Position numbers and translations under genes: made by a program. From assembly GCA_023271485.1 (NCBI GenBank), contig JALPXT010000004.1, forward strand, positions 1 to 25,885: a stretch of 25,885 bases of DNA, given 5' to 3'. Under the pieces are notes generated by a model, which worked only from the letters and a program-made list of their open reading frames with translations, was not told the DNA's origin and did not search any database. Positions 22,365 to 25,885 of the stretch are shown here, piece by piece (within the stretch, counting starts at the first letter, position 1; the number at the start of each line of letters is the position of its first letter). The stretch comes from Dehalococcoidia bacterium. GTDB taxonomy: Bacteria; Chloroflexota; Dehalococcoidia; SZUA-161; SpSt-899.

Positions 22365-23276
22365 ATGAAGAGCGTAATCGAAGGCTTTCTAAACTTCCTC
22401 TCCGTAGAAAAGGGTTTCTCTCAAAACACCGTCGTTGCTTACCGCAATGATCTGACCCAGTTTGCCGCTTTTGTCATGGCGCAACTGGCCGAACGAGGCT
22501 TAATGCCTGATGATTGGACGTCTGCCGATCGAGATATGCTCCTGTCCTTTATCTTGAGGCTCATGGAGAGGGAATATGCCCCGGCCACTGTCGCTCGGAA
22601 GATTGCCGCAGTGAAATCGTTCTTCGATTTTCTGGTCCGGGAGGGGATCGTTGCAAGGGACCCGGCGGAGAATCTCGGCAGCACCAGGTTAGCCAAACCC
22701 CTGCCCAAGACTATCTCCATCTCCCAGGTTGAAGAGCTTCTCTCTCAGCCCACTCAACACTCAACCCCGGAGGCCAAAAGGGACAAAGCTATGCTGGAAC
22801 TTCTCTATGCCACCGGCATGCGGGTGAGTGAGATCGTATCATTAAACGTGAACGACCTCAATCTGGATGATGGCTTCGTACGCTGCTTCGGCAAGGGATC
22901 AAAGGAGCGGATAATCCCTATCCACGAGCAAGCAATCAAGGATCTGATGACCTATATCCATGAGGCCCGACCCCGGATAACCTCTGATCAAGAGGAGGCG
23001 TTGTTCGTGAACCGCCACGGCCGGCGGCTCACCCGACAGGGCTTCTGGTTCATCCTGAAAAACTATGCTCAAGCGCTGGGGATCGAAGACTTGATTACCC
23101 CACATACCCTCCGTCACAGCATAGCCACCCACTTGCTTCATAGCGGGAAGATGAACCTGCGAGAGCTTCAGGAGTTCCTCGGACATGCCAACATCTCCAC
23201 CACCCAGATATATACCCATCTTACCAGTGAGCATGTCCGGCAAGTCTACGAAAGCTCCCATCCGCGGGCAAGATAG
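22365..23276 (+). CDS. XerC/XerD-type tyrosine recombinase
   Basis: Encodes 303 aa, the usual length. An N-terminal SAM-like DNA-binding domain (1-105) is followed by the catalytic domain with Arg153 (ATGMRVSE), Lys177 (GKGSKER), His247-x-x-Arg250 (HTLRH), His274 (LGHANI) and nucleophile Tyr283 (TTQIYTH). It joins and cuts DNA through a 3'-phosphotyrosine bond and probably resolves chromosome dimers at dif. XerC and XerD cannot be told apart here, so no symbol is given. No phage or integron genes are nearby, which argues for a housekeeping role. An AAGGGAG ribosome site precedes the start. Confidence 0.93.
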   Translation: MKSVIEGFLNFLSVEKGFSQNTVVAYRNDLTQFAAFVMAQLAERGLMPDDWTSADRDMLLSFILRLMEREYAPATVARKIAAVKSFFDFLVREGIVARDPAENLGSTRLAKPLPKTISISQVEELLSQPTQHSTPEAKRDKAMLELLYATGMRVSEIVSLNVNDLNLDDGFVRCFGKGSKERIIPIHEQAIKDLMTYIHEARPRITSDQEEALFVNRHGRRLTRQGFWFILKNYAQALGIEDLITPHTLRHSIATHLLHSGKMNLRELQEFLGHANISTTQIYTHLTSEHVRQVYESSHPRAR

Positions 23277-23326
23277 ACGGGGTTAATATCACCCTTGGGG
23301 AGACACCCGCGGACGAGGTTAAAGAA

Positions 23327-23830
23327 ATGGAGAGACGTTTGCCAATCTTTATCGGAATCATCGGCGGGGCGAGATGCTCCTCGAAGATAGCTGAGATTGC
23401 GGCTGAAACCGGACGTGAGCTGGCCAGGCGCGGTGCTATCCTGATATGCGGGGGGCTGGGTGGGGTAATGGAGGCTGCCTGCCGGGGAGCCAGCCAAGCC
23501 GGGGGCAGAACCGTCGGTATCCTGCCCGGGGACGACCCCGCTTCGGCAAATGCCTATGTGGATACCCCAATCGCCACCGGAATGGGGGAGGCGCGCAATG
23601 TCATCATTATAAAATCGGTGCAGGCCGTAATCGCCATTGACGGTGAGTTTGGAACCCTCTCGGAGATCGGCCATGCGTTGCGGAGAGGCATTCCGGTGAT
23701 CGGACTGAACACCTGGTCTTTGTCGAGAGATGACAAGAGGGTGGATTCGATAATTCTCGCTGAGAACCCCATTGATGCGGTGGAAAAGGCTTTTGCCGCA
23801 TCCGAAGTAAAACCAGGGAGGACACCATGA
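23327..23830 (+). CDS. TIGR00725-family Rossmann protein (LOG-like)
   Basis: Encodes 167 aa. 'FIGIIGGARCS' near the start, 'GAILICGGLGGVMEAACRGA' (about 36-55) and 'GEFGTLSEIGHAL' (about 105-117) match the TIGR00725 family, a branch of the fold shared by LOG-type proteins and the molybdenum cofactor carrier protein. The PGGxGTxxE motif of LOG phosphoribohydrolases is altered to GEFGTLSE, so cytokinin-type activity is not expected. The function is unknown. A GAGG site lies before the ATG. The stop overlaps the eno start (ATGA), so it is translated with enolase. Confidence 0.85.
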   Translation: MERRLPIFIGIIGGARCSSKIAEIAAETGRELARRGAILICGGLGGVMEAACRGASQAGGRTVGILPGDDPASANAYVDTPIATGMGEARNVIIIKSVQAVIAIDGEFGTLSEIGHALRRGIPVIGLNTWSLSRDDKRVDSIILAENPIDAVEKAFAASEVKPGRTP

Positions 23831-25110
23831 AGATCGAGAAAATCAAAGCAATAGAGATTCTGGACTCGCGTGGCAACCCGACCGTGGAGGTAGAAGTCCT
23901 GCTCGGTGATGGAACCGTGGGACAGGCGGCGGTGCCCTCCGGGGCGAGCACCGGAACCCACGAGGCCATGGAACTTCGAGATGGCGATAAGAGCCGGTTC
24001 GGGGGTAAAGGCGTCTTGAAGGCGGTAGAGAATGTCAACCAGAGGATCGCCCCCGAATTGTCCGGGATGTCCGCCCTGGAGCAAGAGGCTATCGACCGGA
24101 AAATGATCGAGCTCGACGGCACACCAGCTAAGTCAAATCTGGGAGCTAACTCCATCCTGGGCGTTTCGCTGGCGGTGGCCCACGCGGCAGCGAGGTTCCA
24201 AAGGGTTCCCTTGTATCGTTATCTCGGCGGTGAAAACGCTAATCTTCTGCCCGTGCCCCTGATGAATATCCTTAACGGGGGGAAGCATGCCCTCGATTCC
24301 GTTGACTTCCAGGAGTTTATGGTCGTGCCGGCAGGGGCGGCAAGCTTCTCGGAGGCCCTTCGAATGGGCACGGAAATCTACCACTCGCTGAAGAAAATCC
24401 TGAAGGATAAAGGGCTGGCCACGGCGGGGGGGGATGAGGGGGGCTTCGCCCCGGCATTACCTTCGAATAAAGCCGCGGTAGAGGTGGTTCTCGATGCCAT
24501 CGAGGCGGCCGGCTATAAGCCTGGCGATCAGTGCTTCATCGCCCTTGACCCGGCATCCAGCGAGTTCTACGACGATGGCCAATACGATCTTGTGAGGGAA
24601 GGACGAAAACTCACCAGCGCCGATCTTGTCGATTATTATGCCGCACTGGTCTCCGGCTATCCCATCATCAGCATCGAAGATGGCCTTGCCGAGGACGACT
24701 GGCAAGGGTGGCAATTGCTCAACGAAAAGATAGGTCGGAGAGTGCAACTGGTGGGCGATGACCTCTATGTCACCAGCATAGAGAGGATCGCCAAAGGTAT
24801 CTCCTTGAGGTCAAGCAACTCGGTACTGATAAAGCTGAATCAGATCGGGACCCTGAGCGAGACCAGGGCTGCTATCGAGATGGCAAGGAAAGCGGGATGG
24901 ACCGCGGTGATAAGTCACCGCTCCGGCGAGACTGAAGACACGACCATTAGCGATCTCTGTGTCGGTCTGGGCACGGGACAGATTAAGGCGGGCGCGCCCT
25001 GTCGCTCCGAGCGAGTCGCCAAGTACAATCGACTCCTGCGCATCGAGGGGGAACTAGGGGATAGGGCCAGATATGCCGGCCTGTCCGCATTTCCTATCCA
25101 CGGAGAATAA
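23827..25110 (+). CDS. eno: Enolase (phosphopyruvate hydratase)
   Basis: Encodes 427 aa, normal length. The catalytic and metal residues are all in place: Glu163 (FQEFM), Glu204 (GGDEGGFAP), Asp241, Glu284 and Asp311 for magnesium, Lys336 (IKLNQIGT) as the base, and the S363-H-R-S-G-E-T loop. It interconverts 2-phosphoglycerate and phosphoenolpyruvate in glycolysis and gluconeogenesis. The start overlaps the stop of the TIGR00725 gene; AGGGAGG lies before the ATG. It converges with pyrC. No terminator hairpin is visible in the 52-base gap after it. Confidence 0.97.
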   Translation: MKIEKIKAIEILDSRGNPTVEVEVLLGDGTVGQAAVPSGASTGTHEAMELRDGDKSRFGGKGVLKAVENVNQRIAPELSGMSALEQEAIDRKMIELDGTPAKSNLGANSILGVSLAVAHAAARFQRVPLYRYLGGENANLLPVPLMNILNGGKHALDSVDFQEFMVVPAGAASFSEALRMGTEIYHSLKKILKDKGLATAGGDEGGFAPALPSNKAAVEVVLDAIEAAGYKPGDQCFIALDPASSEFYDDGQYDLVREGRKLTSADLVDYYAALVSGYPIISIEDGLAEDDWQGWQLLNEKIGRRVQLVGDDLYVTSIERIAKGISLRSSNSVLIKLNQIGTLSETRAAIEMARKAGWTAVISHRSGETEDTTISDLCVGLGTGQIKAGAPCRSERVAKYNRLLRIEGELGDRARYAGLSAFPIHGE

Positions 25111-25129
25111 TGAAACCATCGCCCGGTCT

Positions 25130-25154
25130 AACCTTGAACCTTGAACCCCGAAAC
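25130..25154 (+). repeat. AACCTTGAACC-type repeat between eno and pyrC
   Basis: The stretch reads AACCTTGAACC, then CTTGAACC and CCGAAAC. It shares the AACCTTGAACC core with the tandem units at 19997-20040. It lies in the convergent gap where both transcripts end. Confidence 0.6.
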
Positions 25155-25162
25155 GAGATGAC

Positions 25163-25885
25163 TCACACTGCGGCTATCCCCCCGGCCACAATGGTCATCA
25201 TCACCTTACCCCTCAGCGTCATTCCCGCCAGCGGCGTATTCTTGCCGCGTGAAGCGAACCTGTCGGGATCGACCGTCCATCTGGCGTTCGGATCGAAGAT
25301 GGTGATGTCTGCTGTCGAGCCTATCTTCAGGCTTCCCGAGAGTCCTGAGATTCCTATGATTTGCGCCGGCTGACAGGTCAATCTTGAGATCAATGTTACC
25401 AGATCGATCTCCCTCCGGTGTACCAGGGACATCAGGCTTCCCAGAGCTGTCTCCAACCCACTGATGCCGAAGGCGGCCTGATCGAAACTTCGTGCCTTAT
25501 CTGCTTCCGTGTGGGGTGCATGGTCGGTGGCGATGACGTCGATGACGCCTTCACGGAGCGCCTCAACCAGAGCATTTCTATCTCTCTCGGTCCGCAGAGG
25601 TGGACTGACCTTGGCGTGTGTTCCGCGGGTAATGACCATGTTCTCGGTTAGAGTCAGGTGGTGCGGGGTGACCTCCGTGGTAACGTTGATGCCCCGGGCC
25701 TTGGCCTTGCGGATCAGGTCTACCGCACCGGCGGTGCTTACATGGGCGATGTGAAGCCGGCCGCCGGTTAATCCTGCCAATGCTATATCGCGCGCTATCA
25801 TACCTTCTTCAGCGGCAGCGGGTATCCCTTTGTAACCGATCCTGGATGCGATCACGCCATCGTTCATCGATCCATTTGCGGTCAG
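25163..25885 (-). CDS. pyrC: Dihydroorotase, C-terminal part (cut by window end)
   Basis: The frame is open through the right edge, so the start lies outside the window. About 240 aa are visible. Hallmarks of type I dihydroorotase are 'GIPAAAEEGMIARDIALA', 'HIAHVSTAGAVDLIR', 'TTEVTPHHLTLTE', 'VSPPLR' and 'VIDVIATDHAPH', which supply histidine and aspartate metal ligands. The N-terminal HxH and the carboxylated Lys should be beyond the edge. The enzyme cyclises N-carbamoyl-L-aspartate to dihydroorotate in pyrimidine synthesis. The C-terminus ends in a small beta-domain strand with 'GKVMMTIVAGG', as expected. The final stop is at 25163-25165. Confidence 0.94.
   Translation of the reverse strand: MTANGSMNDGVIASRIGYKGIPAAAEEGMIARDIALAGLTGGRLHIAHVSTAGAVDLIRKAKARGINVTTEVTPHHLTLTENMVITRGTHAKVSPPLRTERDRNALVEALREGVIDVIATDHAPHTEADKARSFDQAAFGISGLETALGSLMSLVHRREIDLVTLISRLTCQPAQIIGISGLSGSLKIGSTADITIFDPNARWTVDPDRFASRGKNTPLAGMTLRGKVMMTIVAGGIAAV

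Noticed and set aside
22365..23276. Integrase of a mobile element
   Set aside because: No attachment repeats, phage or transfer genes nearby, and the tRNA gene is almost 12 kb away; a housekeeping Xer is simpler.

Overview
The window reads as one contiguous piece of bacterial chromosome, moderately GC-rich. It looks like a Chloroflexota genome, possibly Dehalococcoidia-like. This rests on the rpmH-rnpA-yidD-yidC-jag-ileS block, a Vms1-like release-factor homologue, a single Xer-type recombinase and many lipoprotein signals. It is an inference from memory of gene order and protein families; no database was searched. Four kinds of region can be seen.

(1) 1-10396, plus strand. Ten tightly packed genes form one apparent operon: an FMN-binding-domain protein, a CcdA/DsbD-type membrane protein, a YdjY-like anchored protein, a second CcdA-like protein, an AmrS-type radical SAM protein, a SagB-like nitroreductase lipoprotein, three more AmrS-type radical SAM proteins, and a large membrane protein with an embedded spermidine-synthase-like domain. 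Nearly every catalytic domain is preceded by an export signal: an N-terminal anchor or a lipobox. The positive-inside rule also places the spermidine-synthase-like domain outside. This suggests an extracytoplasmic redox and SAM-fold system, which is the most unusual content of the window.

(2) 10440-12108. A tRNA-Ala(TGC) sits next to a minus-strand pair, a GNAT acetyltransferase followed by a VLRF1-type ribosome-rescue factor. Hairpin-forming repeats lie in the gaps. (3) 12169-18883, plus strand. This is a housekeeping translation and membrane-insertion block: rpmH, rnpA, yidD, a PQQ-type beta-propeller protein, yidC, jag and ileS. The IleRS carries an altered GIHH signature instead of HxGH.

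(4) 18906-25885. On the minus strand are a two-gene nucleotidyltransferase module (possibly toxin-antitoxin), an HtrA-type lipoprotein protease and a YihY/BrkB-family membrane protein. On the plus strand are a Xer recombinase, a TIGR00725-family protein and enolase. A dihydroorotase on the minus strand is cut by the window end. No CRISPR array, insertion sequence, rRNA or prophage gene was seen. No gap between genes exceeds about 235 bases.
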